Source: Acridotheres tristis (lineage: Eukaryota > Chordata > Aves > Passeriformes > Sturnidae). From it: a stretch of DNA of 64,000 nt. The stretch is from contig CM072894.1 in the NCBI GenBank assembly GCA_037013685.1, positions 28,085,529 through 28,149,528 of the forward strand, given 5' to 3'. The notes below the pieces were generated by a model. The model had not been told where the DNA came from. It made no database searches and saw only the letters and a program-made list of their open reading frames with translations. Made by a program: the position numbers and the translations under genes. Positions 26,275 to 39,838 of the stretch are shown here, piece after piece (the first letter of the stretch is position 1; each line of letters begins with the position of its first letter).

Positions 26275-29212
26275 TGCCTTGCATAAAATCCTATGTTCAG
26301 ACAATACAGCCCCTGCTTTATAGAGGGGCTCCAGGCTCAGAAAAGTTAAAATTGTTCAGAGAGATTACTGAAGATTAATGACTGTGCTTTGAGCACTGCA
26401 GAGCATGTTTCAGAAAATCATAGTAATTAAATAAAAAATGCATGCAGGTGGTGTGTTCTCCAAGTCAGGAGTGTTGATACCTGCTGGGAGTAGTGGAGTT
26501 AGAGTAAATCTGCAGTAAAAACACCTGGGGGTTTTATTCCAGCAAAAAATTTCTTCATGCTAAATAGTTATGGTGTGTAATTAGCTGTGGTGGTTTTCCT
26601 TTGCCCATTCTCTGGTTCCATTTACAAATGGAACACCCTGACCAGGTTTCCCCACTGGGTTGGTGTGTCCCAGGCTGGTGCCATGTGCTGGGCTCCATCA
26701 GCCCAATGGGCCCCTTGGTGAGGCCCTTGCCCCATTTCCTGCCACTGGCCTGTCGTGATTGCGTGGGCACATTAGTGGTTGTAAGGAAGATGAAAACAGA
26801 GCTGCAAATTGCTTGTGCTGAATCATAAACCAGGACGTGTTTCATGAGCCTATTAAGCACATGCCTTTGATGCTAAGCATATGCTGAGCTCTGTTCAACA
26901 GGAATAGGGTTTGGCTAAGTATATGTTTTTAAGTCGTGCACTGGTTTGGAGGCCTTTTAGAGTTGAGAACCACACTGGGACAATGAATTAAATATGTTGA
27001 TTAGATTTGCAAAAGTGTTAGCTATTTTCATGTTCAGTAATAACATCTTTAATATTACATACCACATTAGTTGTAAGCAGCTGTCATGCAGCAGGATTTA
27101 AAATAATCTTAATGGGAGCTAAGGCATTTTGTCTTCCCCAAAAACAATAGAATACCCTTGGTTTAGACTTTTCCTCCCTCCGAAGGTGAGCAGTGCTCCT
27201 CAGGATAGCCTTCAGAATCACATCTGTTTGAGAGCAGTATATTACAACCTTATGTTACTAAAACACGTGTACTAGGAAAAGCCTAGCTTAGGAAAAAATC
27301 TCATGTATTCTAAGGGGATACAAATATTAACTCAAACCAGATGCATAAAGGCTAGGGACATCTTTGTTCACTACAGCGAGTCTCTCAAAACCTGTTTCAG
27401 ATCTTATATAAGATCTCTGTTTGCAAACATTGAGAAATCTGCAAGTATGGGAATTAATGAAAAAATCTTAAAGTGTCAAGCAAAGAAGAAATGCATGCAG
27501 TCTGAAAGGGAACAATAATTCAGTTTGAAATCTAAACTTGTTTTTAAATTAACTGTTTGGATGTTAACTTCCTCAATGCGGAAGTTTAGCCATCTGTGTC
27601 AGTGAATTAGTTAGCCTTTGGCTGAAGTCTAATCATTGTAGGAACAAGAGGCAGGGGAATCAGTAGCCCTAGAGGATCCATAGGGACTATTTCCACGAGG
27701 TTGAATTTAGCATCAATCCCGGTGCTTAAATAAAGGGTTCCTTTGCATTGCTGCACAGGGTAGGAACCCTGCTGGGGCCAGCGTGGCAGAAAGGTTGGTG
27801 GGGTTGCACAGCTGTTGGGAAGTGTATTTTATTGCTCCTTGGAGATTCCTTGGGTTCATTTCCAGATCCAGGACATGATCCTCTTTAGCGACTGCTGGGT
27901 TTTCCCTTGATGCAGTGAAAACAGTAATGATGATAATAAATAAATTTGTACCTCCAAATTTGCTAACCTCATGTTCATGGCCAAAATAGTCCATTGTTCT
28001 CCTGTTTGTGGTGAGCTGCAGGTTTTGTAGCAAACACCTAAGAAGCATTCAGGCAGCTGGGCCAGCCTTTTCCACTGGGGTTATTTCATGTCAACTGCTG
28101 CAAATTAGACACATATAAAATTTATAATGTGTGGGTGTCTGTGCACAGAAATTTAACTTCCTCAGTATTTACAGAACATAAAACAGTCCTCCTTGTTTAA
28201 GGCTAGGATGAACATTTCTGTCACATTAGGAAAGGCAACCTTATTTCATTCTGCAGCTGCTATTTAAATTCTACAGAATCTCTTTTAATCCTAGGCAAAG
28301 CTCAAAATGAGATGTTTCAAACATCTGCTAACTATTATGGGTCATGCCTGCTAGTGGAGGTAATAAATTATAGCCAAGAAGAGAATTAAATGTCTTAATA
28401 ATGTTTTTTGTTCATTGCTTCAGTTTGTCCTCTTTCAGTGTTATCTGATCTCTTTTAGAGCATGGTAGTCAACATGCCTACAAAGAAGATTGTGCTGTGG
28501 GTGAGGTGGTTGGGATTGCAATGGGATGAGGGTGACACCCTCTACTTTAACTTAGGGGAAAAACAACAAACACGTTGATTTCTCTATTTCAGAGCAGAGG
28601 GAAATCTAACTCAATCACAGAATCTCACTCTGCATTGAGTGCCAAAAACAAGAAGGGTGGGTCTAGCAGAATATGGGAGAGAGGGCATTTCAATTTCCTC
28701 CAAAGGGGAGATAACAGATCAGCTTTCTAGTTTGTCATGGAAACCTTTTGTCAACCCAGTAACAATGACGTCAAGGTGGCAGTGGCACAGAGGCTGTGTG
28801 TGTTAATGTAGCACACACCTGTTGAACTGCCAGAGGGGAAGGTATGTTGGCTTTTACATTTTCCGTTCCTGATTCTAAACAACTTTGGTGAAGGTTTAAA
28901 AAGTGTTTTTGAGTCCCAAGGCAGTTGTCGTGAGCTGTAGCAGATTCTGACCGTGAGCAGGTGGTGCTGGAGCTTTCACTCATGGAGAAATCCTGCTAAA
29001 AGGCATCTGCTCAAGCAGTGCCTTTCCCTCCTGTTTTGGGTATTCTTTTAGAGGGTGGGGAGAGCAGACTTGTACTTTCAAAGAACAGCACCAAATTCCT
29101 TCAGTGTGTTTGCTTTGCTTGGGAGTAAAGGCTCTGCTGGTGTTTACCAAAGGAGTTTTTTAGAAACACTTCTATAAAAAGAGAAATCCAAATTTACTAC
29201 CCCAGATCTGTA

Positions 29213-29240
29213 GCTGTAGTGTAATGCTATACACTATAGC
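29213..29240 (+). repeat. Short hairpin, 11-bp stem
   Basis: GCTGTAGTGTA and TACACTATAGC pair over 11 positions with one G-U, around a 6-nt loop. The stem is shorter than a miRNA precursor needs, so it is recorded as structure only. Confidence 0.4.
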
Positions 29241-32200
29241 CTGGTTTTGGAATGATCATTCTCCTGACTGTTTCTCTGCTGAGTGCTGTACTTTTGTGTT
29301 TAGTCTTGTTGACTGGCTACTTTTTTTTTTGTGAAGAGAGATTAGATCACTTTTTTGCTTCCTTCTGTGTTGCTTGTTGACTACCTTCCCATTTTTAGTA
29401 ATCAAAAAATGCTTTAACAATTTAGAAATAAGCTTACTTCTTTTCATGAGAGAAGTATGTAAACAGGGAAAGCAGTCCATCTTTTCTGCACTATTCATAT
29501 TTACCAGCAAGATCATATAAGTTGTGTTTGCAGAAGACTTTAAATCAGTTAAAGTGTTGCACTGTGTCAATAGTCAATGCTGGTTCTGTAACTATGGCTA
29601 GAACATGAATTTACATTAGTTGCATTTCTTGTCTGTGGTAACACATGATAATTCTCTTAAAGCGTGCCCTTATTATTGCTAACTAGTATGCATTGTACAG
29701 AATATTTCCTATCATGTAGCTTGAAAGAGGAGGAGTCAAATTATATAGGGTTGCATAGTAGAATTAAGGCTGAGAAAAAGAATAGCATAAAATGACATAA
29801 GGTGATCAGAAAAGGAAGATGGAGTCCACCAGTGTAAATGACATTTATTGTACAATTAGAATCCAACTGTATGTAGTGGTGCCAGTGAGTTGTAGAAATT
29901 TTTGCAAAGGAACTGTCCAGGATTATAACTGTGCAAAAAGCCAGTGTTGATGACCCATGGTATCCTAATGGAGATGGATGATGCCAAATAGCTGCCAACT
30001 TTCAAGGAGGTAGAAAAACTGAATTTGGGTGATAAACATTGTTTTCTGTAGAAAATTAAATTGTCCTTCATATGAAAGAAATAAGGTTTAGCAACAATAG
30101 TATTGTTGCCATTGTGGTATGTGTAAATTCTCTGGAGATATCTGTGAAGAACTAGAATTCTCTTTGGCTTCAGTTTGGAAAATGTTGTACACTTATCTGT
30201 ATTTTTTCTTTACACTCATTACTGGTGATTTCAGCCTGACAGAAAGGTATTTCTTGTGATCTAAAGCCTCTGTAGTGTCATTCAATTTTATTTCTGACTT
30301 TCTCACTGAAAGAAAAGTCAGACATTTTGAAATAAGACTCTTCCTAAGTTCTCACTACCACGGATAGGTTTCCTGCCCCCGAAGGGAAGGGCCACTCTCA
30401 GAGGCTGGCACATCTTCTGCCACCTCTCAGCCAACTGCAAGTGTCCCCTCTGCTGTCCTTAGAGAGCCCAGGACCTTCCCAGCTCAGGAGGGGAGGACAT
30501 GGGCTGCTGCTGCTGCAGCTGGGCAGTGATGTGCAGTGACCAAAACCCTCTGTCTGCCTGCCAAGAGTGTGCCTGCCTCTGAATACTGAGTCCCCTGAAT
30601 TTTCTCTCTGTTTTCTGCAGGGCCTTTTCAGACTCTTTTCAGATTCTCTTTGTTTATTTTTTTTCCATGCCTCAATGGTGCATATTACTGACCAAAATAG
30701 TTTTGATATAGGAGAGAGGCAAATTCATTTATCTGCACCTTGGATCAATCCAAAGATTAGTTACAGTACAATACAGAGCAGTGTGATAAAGGGTCCCTTT
30801 TTTTGCTGGAGGGACAGAAAAGGGACCAAGAAAGAAGAGAAGGCAACAGTGCAGGCTGTGCTAAGTTAAATATATACCCTTAATAGGGCCACTACTTACT
30901 AAGGCCTTGTGAACGCTAAGAAGGAAAGATGATTTTCATTGTATTTTCATTATTTTCTTGCAGAAATTTATCATTGAAAGAGCCACCACCTCATAACCAT
31001 TATGTTAGGTGTGGTGATGCAACAATAAATTCCTATTTCATGCAGTAAAGGCTAATTCATTCTCTTCTTATTCAAGCATGTTTTCCCTCCACTTAGGGTT
31101 CACTCTGGCCAACAGAGCATTTCAGCAGTTTCTTCTTTAGACTGGGGGGGATTAATGAGGTTTGAACACACAGCTCTGCTACTGTATTGCCTGAGATAGA
31201 GGAAATTGCTTACTTATTATTTATCATTCTTATTTTATGAAAGGAAACAGATGTTTATGCCAAAAGTCTTCCAGCACAGATGAAGTAAGACTGAATTCAT
31301 AAAACAGAATTTGTTAAGGGAGCGTAATTCTGTGAATGAAAAAGTAAATACTTAGCCAAGGAAGTGCCTTGTTGGATATTCAGGTTAAGTAGATGGAATA
31401 ATACCATGCTAATTGCTATAGGCACAAACATGGCAGGCAGGCTGTTGATGTAAGAGTAATAAGAAGTGGAGTTGAAGCAAGAGCAGCAAAGGTTAATAGT
31501 TTTTTCCTTAATTTTAAGATTCTCCAGTATGCAGCTTGAGAACCTGATCTCAAAGTGGATTAAAGCTGTGTAAGGGAATTGCTCAGTTTCATTACAAGGT
31601 TGTTTATCAGCCTGGCTGATTATCACTGCTGGTATTCACCACTTTTCTTTGCCTAGCCCCAGGTCCCTGTGCTGCTGTCTGCCCTCCACTGCTGCAGTCC
31701 AGTGCTCCCACAGCCCTATTCCTTCCCAGTGCCTCTATCCCTCCATGCTTGGGCTCCCATTGCCCATCCCACCTGAACCTAGGGTGCCACAAAATCCCTT
31801 GCTAGTTAAGCTGAAATAAAGCAACTCAGAATCACTGTCAAATGCAATGGATTCACTGTCTTTTTCAGAAAGAGAATTTCTTACAGTTTATCTTTTTTTC
31901 CCAGCTACTAGCAAAAAATCAAATGTGGTTCCCCCGAGCACATATCTTTATATCTGCCAATTAAGGATAAGATGGAGATTTAGTTGAGGTTTTGCAAAAG
32001 AAACCCAAAGGAAGCAGTGCTCAATTCACACTGAACTTCTCTTGCTCCAGGCTCTGTGGCTTCCCAGCAGCAGCTCTGTAACTGAGCTGCCCTGGATGTG
32101 TCTTCCACACGGTTTGAGACACACCGGATATGCTACTGACAAACATTAAGTGTACGTGGATCTCAGGTGGAAAATGTTACACTTGGCTACCAAAGTCTTT

Positions 32201-35200
32201 TGTTTCTCCTGGACACTCTTGAATTACACACTGTCAAATACCCTGAGGATGTTGTAAGCTCAGGTCATATCACCTTCCTCTGCATGCATTGATCAAAAAA
32301 GAGAAATGTGGATTTAGGGAACAAGAGAGCACATGTATGAGTGTTGTGGATAAATGTCACAGATGTCTGTCTGTGAAAATTGAGGCCTCCATATTGGCTG
32401 AATTGAGTGTAGGAAGAACAGAAATTAATGTATTAGTCTGAGAACAATTTACATGTAACAGTGATAGCACAAGCCATAGCATTTTATTGGAAGTGTCTTC
32501 AGGGAAAGAAATTAAGTAGGGGCTGGGAATGTGCTTATCAATAGACCTCATTATTCTGCTCAGCCTTTGATAAATGAACCTAGCAAGTTCTTTCAGCGTC
32601 CTCTCAATCTTCTACTTGTTTGTGCTGGATTTCATTGATTCATATTTAGCTCTTCCTGATAATATGAAGTGACAGAAAATGTAAATGACAGAGTCAATGA
32701 GCATTTCTATTCAGTTGAAACAAAGCAAATGAGATCTACTATCAAACTCTTTGGATTTACATTCTTTGAAATAGAATTTATTACCTTGTTAGAAACTAAA
32801 ACAAAACACACACAAAAAAAGTATACAACCATTTTTTATTATTGGAGTTGAAGAAGAAAATGTTATGGGAGGAGTGTCCTTTGGGCATGCTTCAGTCAAC
32901 TCTGTCAAACAGAGTCGCCAAAAATGATAAAATTCAAAACCTGCAGCTTCTGGTTCCTTTGGGAGTCACATTACAGTAGTACGAGCAACAATCTTTCATT
33001 TTAGAAGGGAAGCATATGACTGCAGCCAAAGGCCTTTCAATGCTATTTTAGGTAAGTTGATCTTCATAAAGGCCATTGTAATCTCTGGTGCTGCTCAGGT
33101 TTTAGGCGATATTTTCATCTCATAATACTGTGTCTGTGTCCACTGAAAACATCTGCTTCGACGTGCCAGGCTCGATCGTGCACACTGTTACATCACTTGG
33201 CAAATGAGGTCACCTCGAGTAAATGGCAGTATTATGGAGAAGGGAATGAAAACCCCAGGATTTAACTGTTGGAACCCAAGCTGCAGCCCATCATGGGCTG
33301 AAGATCCAGCAGCAATGCTGGAAAGGCTCAGAGGGTGCAGTGGGCAAGGCAAGCAGCGGGGAGGACTCAAACACAAGTGATCATCTCTCCCAAGTTCCTT
33401 TTTCCTCAGTGCCAAACACCATCTGAGGGTATTGGTATGCAAAAGTTTTGCAAACTCTCCCTCTCAAGGTCAGCTTTGCTTCAAGCAGAGTTCACCCCTG
33501 CTGCAGCCTGTCTGCAGCAGCAGTGGCCTGCTTTTGTGTGATGATTAATGGGAACATTGAGCTGAAGCAGATCATTAGGATGCCCTCAGCCATCACATGT
33601 TCTTTCAGCCTGAAGCCTGCCTGGCACTCAGCACCTTCTATCAGTCATGTTGGTAACGTGCTGGTTTTTCTACTGTGTACTAAATCCCTCTGAAAATTCA
33701 CTGTCTTCAGTGTGACACTTGTAAGGGGAAAAGGGCCAGCCAGGACCAGGTCTTCCTTTGGTGGCTTGGAGATGAACATTACTCATTGTCGCATTCCTCC
33801 CAATGCATTTTCTGTATTCACATCTGCATTTCCCTTAATGTTCTATTAAACCAACCTAGTACTGAAAAACATACAAAGCAATTTGTCCAAATCCACCTTT
33901 GAATTCATTTTGGGCCTAAGGCCCTGATTTATAGTAACGGGACCTAGGGACCAATAATAAAAAAGAAAAATAGCAGCTATTAAATCTGTAAAAAGGAAAC
34001 AACTTGGAAATGGAGAGGGATGCCAAGCTGATCTCTCCAGCAATGGCAGAAGGGAGTCAGACTTACAGGACCATATGGCTTAGACATAGTTTAAATAATC
34101 TCCTCCAATTAAAAACAAAACCAGTTTTATGTCAAACATCTGTTCTGTGAATTCATCAATTTGGCCAAAAAAACCATCAGGGGATATTTTAAGTACTTCA
34201 TCATGGTTTTGGTTTCTCTGTGCAGATCCTCACCCATTTTGAGGGGGTTCATATCCCTGAAGGAGGAGTGTTGTGGTTTCCCATGATGCTACCAGGCATG
34301 AGGGCAGGCTTTTGTGTTTTTGTGTGCTGGGCTCCCCATCCATGCTGCCTTTGGATATCCAGCACTCATTGCAGGGGACTGGGGTGTTTTAGGAGAGCCC
34401 AGAGTGCCTGAGGCGGGTCAGGGAAGGTCAGCAGAGGGTCTGCTGGAAGCTGGGCATCGCTGGCACTGGGCAGGGTATCTGTCTAATGTCATCAGTCTTA
34501 TTTGTGTCTAAACCACACTGGTATTCGGCTACTAAATCCTGATTCCTGCATGCTGGTAGAGGTGAGGAGGGGCATATAAGATTATCCCTTTTCTACCTTC
34601 AAGCCCTCACTTCTTATAGCAGGAAAACACAGCTTTGAAACAATCTACAACTTCTTGTCTTGGAAATATCTACTTTTTACTTGGCAAAGAGAGAGCGACC
34701 TCCTGCAGGTGTTGTTTGAAATTTTATCACTGTTCCTAAGTCCATTAAAAGTATAACTGTACAGACAGCAATATGCCAGTTTAAAATAATTATCCAGGTT
34801 ATAAAGGAAATATATTCTGGGGATATGTATATTAAGCAAATCTGATCTAGTGTACAACTGAGATTTACTTTGTTCTAAAGCACCCTTACGTGGCCTTATT
34901 GTGCTTTTTTTATTCACTGTTGTATCATTTGTTTCCTTTCCAAGAGGGCATCTGAGGTTACTCCTCTGGTTATTGTGAACCCTTAGTCACATTCTTCAGG
35001 TTTCCTTTTGGTATAATTTAAAAGCTGAGGTGGTTAATTAAGGGCCTAATTATTTCCTGATGTTGATATCAGGGAATCTGTCAGTTCCTTGCTGAGAAAC
35101 AAACAGTGGGGGTCATACTCAGCTGGGAGCACTGTGAAGGGAGGAAGACTTCTGGAAGATTTTTTGATCTCTCTTCTTGAAATTCTGCTCAGGGCAGAAT

Positions 35201-36215
35201 GCCCCACTTAGACAGCATATAATCCACCTTTTGCAAGGGCTCATTTTCTTATCCCTTGCGTTTCTAAAGCTTCCATCAGACTCAAATCCTCCTTTTCCAC
35301 CAGTACCAGGTATATGATGCCTGCAGCTGAGTTTCTATTTCAAACTCACCAGCTGTGAAGAAAGACTTTTTACTGTGCACACTTGCCTCTGCTGCTTATA
35401 CCTGGAGGTGTTTCACAAAGTTCCTGGCCAAAAACCATGATCAGATTTTGTGTGCTTGCTAGGAGTGTTTTGGGAGTTGGTGTCTGATGAATCATCTGTG
35501 ACTGGAACCCTTGATCCCCAGTTCAAAATGGTGCCAAACATGAAAGAAAACAGCTAGTCAGCTCCCTGATTGCAGTCTATTCTTGCATTTTTATTAACTC
35601 TGGTTGGTTAGTTTAGAATATCTTGTGGCTGCAAAAGACAGCAGCTAGGATTTACCTGGGGGGTTTCAGCCATTTGGCTTGCTCACCCTCCAAAATCAAA
35701 GGGTTTTGGAGCCAGATGTTCTGGTTATGTGTCATTGAGGAACACAGATGATACCAGCTGCATTTTGTGCTTCTCCAGGGAAGGGAAAAGAATGGAATTT
35801 GGGTACCAGCTCTCTGAGCCAAATGAGGAAACCCTCAGATCAAGCACAGGCATGGTCTGGTTCAATTTATTGTGTAAAACAAAGTGAATCTGGTTGTCTT
35901 TATCTTCAAAAGTATTTTTTATAGCTAGAAATGCTGTTTCATTTGGAACAACTTTAGTCTTACTTTCTGGAAAAAATGCTCCAGAAATAATTCAGACAGT
36001 TCCATTCAAGCTGTTCTGCAGATGTCAGCATATGCCAGAGTCCAAAATCCAGCAGAGTCAGGATATGGTTGTCTAGTAGGAACTCCAGCAAGAAATGCTG
36101 GAAAGGTGTGTGCTATTTGATACCATAACACAAGATTTCCTTTCCTTTAGCATACTTATATGTCCCACGTGCCATCTGTCTCTTCTTTCTGCTCTGGAAT
36201 AATTTGCTGTGCCTG

Positions 36216-36270
36216 TATTTATAATATTATTGATATATTTTATATTTATTATATATTTATAGTTATTTAT
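36216..36270. repeat. AT-rich low-complexity tract
   Basis: About 55 nt composed almost only of A and T, with repeated TTTAT, ATATT and TAATA words. It is intronic low complexity with no coding sense. Confidence 0.7.
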
Positions 36271-39200
36271 AATAATGCACACCCAGATGCCTGTTATCTC
36301 CTTGTTGAGAAGAGCAAAGATGGTACATTTGGCCCATTGGATGTCACCATTATCCCAGCCATGTGTTTGATTAATTGCCTAAATATAAACAGATCTTCCC
36401 CTGAAGCTCAAGCACTGATCCTCTCTGTTCAGTCAGACAAAACAAAAAGAGTGGGAAGCACCAACTCCATCTTAATGGAGGACGGGTAATGGGGCCTGAG
36501 GACTAAGAAGGACTCAGATGAGCCAGGTATTTTCCACTGAATTTTCAATTCAGAGCTATTCAGTCCAGAGCAATGCTACTGACTGTAGTAGGTTATTCCT
36601 GGTTAGCCCATAGCTCCTGGAATACAGCCTGTCCCCACAGAAACAGCCCTGAACAGATGCAGCAAAGCATCCCCAGCACTGCCAGAGCTCAGCATCCTTT
36701 AGAGCTGAGAGCCTTTAAAGTGATAACCATGGGTGACTCAGAGTTCACATGCCAAACAGAGCTTGTTATAGAGTAAAAAAACTAAAGCAATTCTCCAGCA
36801 CTGAAATTCCTCAAAGGCTTTTTCTGAATTTGATCTCTCACTCTCTAACCTCCCAGTAAAAAGAAAATCTCTATGAAATTACCAAAATTTTCACAAATAA
36901 CTCTGCGGGGGATAAGATTTTTCATGTCTGTCCTCCAGCTAAAATGACAGCTCCTGGATTTATTTCACTGCAGACAGAACCAACATCTAAGTGGTTTTAT
37001 TCACTTTTTTTAATCTCTTGATAAGAATGCAAATCCTATTCTTGCTTCTACTGCCTCTCTCACCCTCTTGAAATAGGCTGTTTATGGTGACTAAATGCTT
37101 TTATTCAAAACTGGCTTTCATCCAGAACCAGACAGGCAGAAAGCCTAAAAGCAACAGAAAACTAGAAATTTATATTAGACCGTAGTGCTGCAGCACACAA
37201 AATGCTTTGTTTAAACTAGCCGAGCTCTGTGTCCTCTTGAATTGATGTAAATAACCAGCTTGTGTGGATATCCACAGCAGTCTTGGCATATTTCAAAACA
37301 CTTAAGACTTCAGACACCCACCTCCCAAATACCTGCTCACCCTGAGAGAGCTAACCATGGCCACTTCACTTTCACCTGGAGTGGATTTAGTACTACTTAA
37401 GATCTATTTTAGGGATTTATTTGAGGGAAGGAAGGACAGCCTGTGACCTGATAGGTGTTTTCCATCTGCACTATGGTGATAAATAGCCTGTGGTGTTCAG
37501 CCCTGCTTCCTCTGGCTGCTGCTTTGTGGCTGAAAATGAAACAGGTGCACAGTGACCCTGCACACACACTGTGATTCAGGAAAGACAACCTCATGGTCAT
37601 CTTGCACTGGCCAGTGCCTGCTGGTTGCTGGAGCTGAGCTGGCTCCTGCTCTTGGAGCAGCCTGGAACCCCCATAGCAGGATGTGACCATGCCTGGGCTC
37701 ATTTTGGTTGCTTGTACTTCACTCTCCTGTGGGTGAAGGGCATTGGGGTGGGTGTTCCCAGCAGCAGAAAGGCTCATGTGGGTGACAAAGCTCATTCCCC
37801 AGAGTCAGTGTCTGACAAAAACTGCTCACATCGATGCTCTGAGGTTTTTATCAGCGTCCTGCAGCAGAGAGGGGAGCTCCCAAGGGCTGTGCCTGGGTCC
37901 CTGCCTGCACTGGTGAACAGGCAGTGCTCCACTCTAGCTCAGTTGTGATCACTAGATTAGAATATCCTGATGGAAACAGTTACACACTGAATGCATGGTG
38001 GTGTTTTCTAGCCCAAGAACACATGAAGGCAGAGGGTGGGAGATGGTTTGCTGGTGGCAGGCACTGTGGAGACAGGCTGGGGCTCCTGCCAGCTTCTCTC
38101 AGGACATACAGCTGCTCCAGACAGCTTGGGGCCCTCTTGCTTCCTCATTATATTTTGCTATTTGCTTCTACCATTTCCTTTTCTTCATGATTTTAAGGCT
38201 GTTGCTTGCTGTGTAATTTGTTAGATCTGTCCCTGTGTCAGATCTTTCAGTTGTGCCTTGTGCTCTGCAAAGGCATGTGCATTGTTATTTTTATTTTAAT
38301 GTGTCTCATTGTGCCATATACAGATTAGAGTGCTGTCTGGGTTCTAAATATAGCCAGTCAGTGGCTTTATCAGTGGTTTTAATCACAGGAATAATAAAAG
38401 TGAATGTTATATGTAAAAATGTGAAGCCATTTACCTGTGAATTTCAACCTTAAGGGCATTCTCTATTTTCTTTCCAAAACAAATGCAATATGTGTGAGAA
38501 ACCAGCAGTCCATCTGAATTCCTATTTCCATGCAACAGCACAGAGGGAAGCATGATATACTTCTCTAAAGTTGGAAAATTGTTCTCTAAAAACAAATTAA
38601 GTAACTAACAGCTTGAGTGATCATTTCATAGGTGAAGTGATTTCTGTCATTGGGAATCAGATGTATTTGCATTATTCCTCAGTGGCTTACAAGTTGTATG
38701 TATATGAGTATATCATAAGTTTTCCGAAGAGATTACTTTGCTGTGGATTAATTTGGTAAGAAAATGTTCTTTGTGGTGTGGTATATGGGACATGGAAAAG
38801 GCATTGGAAATATTTGGAAGCCCTTGGGCAAAAGGAAGGAGCTCCTTTACTGTTCTTTGGAGCTGGCACCTAAAAATGATCTATGGGGCCTCCCTGAGCT
38901 TGTACCTACCACCTGCACCTACCTGTAAAAGGGAAACTTAATTCCACCTGCCAAAGAGGGGCTCTTTCCCTGAAAATGTGTTACTTTAGCACGGGCTCAA
39001 GCTGGTCACTTGGAGGATGTGGAAGCCCTGGTCTATATTTTCCATCCAGCAGATCCTGGAGGAGCAGATGATATAAATTCATATCCCTTCAGGGATATTC
39101 AGCCCTCTAGGGAGCTGAGGGAAGCAAGCTCCCTTCTTCACACATCAAAAGGATGGGCTGAAGGTGGCGGGGAGAGGATCTTGCCTGCTGAGGCAGAATT

Positions 39201-39825
39201 TGATCACACCAGGTGCCCAGGAGCTCCTCCAGGGGATGGTCACTTCCCATTCTCATCATATTAAATTGCTCTTTTTAATGAATCGAAGAAAACAGGCACA
39301 CAGAGTTGGATGGTACCCAAGGGTCATGGAGCACACCTACCTCCTCTGGGATAACATTTACAGGTGTTCCCCAGATTGAAGCATCTCTTTGTGTCACAGA
39401 TGTTTAGCTCTTTTGGGAGGGATGGCAAGGCCTGCCATAAACTGCTGTTAGGTCAGCTGGCCCTCAGTCCCCAGTGAGGAGGGCAGGGAGCTGCTTAGGG
39501 CAGCACTTCCCAGGCTGATACTCCTTGGGAAGTGCCTTGTTTGTCCAAAAATTTCCCAGGTGTCATCTTGACCAGGGCTTTTTCCCTGGAATGTTCCCAG
39601 GCTGTTTCACCTTTCCTGCTTAAGCAATAAAAATGACTTATTTTTCAGAATTCAGTCTGAACCATCTGAAGACAATTTTTTAATATTCTCGCACATGAGT
39701 GTGAGGATGATGTCTGAACCAGCTCCTTCAGGCACAGACACTGCACCTCGTTCGCATCTCAAAGACAAGAAAGAGTTAATTCTTTATAGCAAATTCAGTT
39801 GCTGTGCGATGGTGAACACGGACAC

Positions 39826-39838
39826 CTAGTGGTACTCT
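39826..39838 (-). promoter_or_regulatory. CTCF-like core motif
   Basis: ACACCTAGTGGTA resembles the reverse of the CTCF core (CCACNAGGNGGC type). Only the core matches well and the flanks were not scored, so this is tentative. Confidence 0.25.

Noticed and set aside
27713..28048. 111-codon antisense open frame with fairly balanced composition
   Set aside because: It was considered as a processed pseudogene, but I recognised no family and no poly(A) tail or target-site duplication.
28613..28640. Possible CR1 terminus (AATCACAGAATCTCAC)
   Set aside because: Only the short ATCACAGAAT word matches. The following sequence does not continue into the CR1 pattern.
30090..30125. Tyr-Val-stop candidate for a Kal7-like C-terminus (ends LWYV)
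   Set aside because: Ser-Thr is absent, the upstream residues do not match the known Kal7 tail, and no good acceptor was seen.
38465..38493. Second Tyr-Val-stop candidate (ends QMQYV)
   Set aside because: Not a match to S-T-Y-V and the upstream residues are unrelated.
39280..39335. Possible antisense CR1 stub (CACAGAGTTGGATGGTACCC region)
   Set aside because: There is faint similarity to the agttggaaggga-type block, but too many differences to call by eye.
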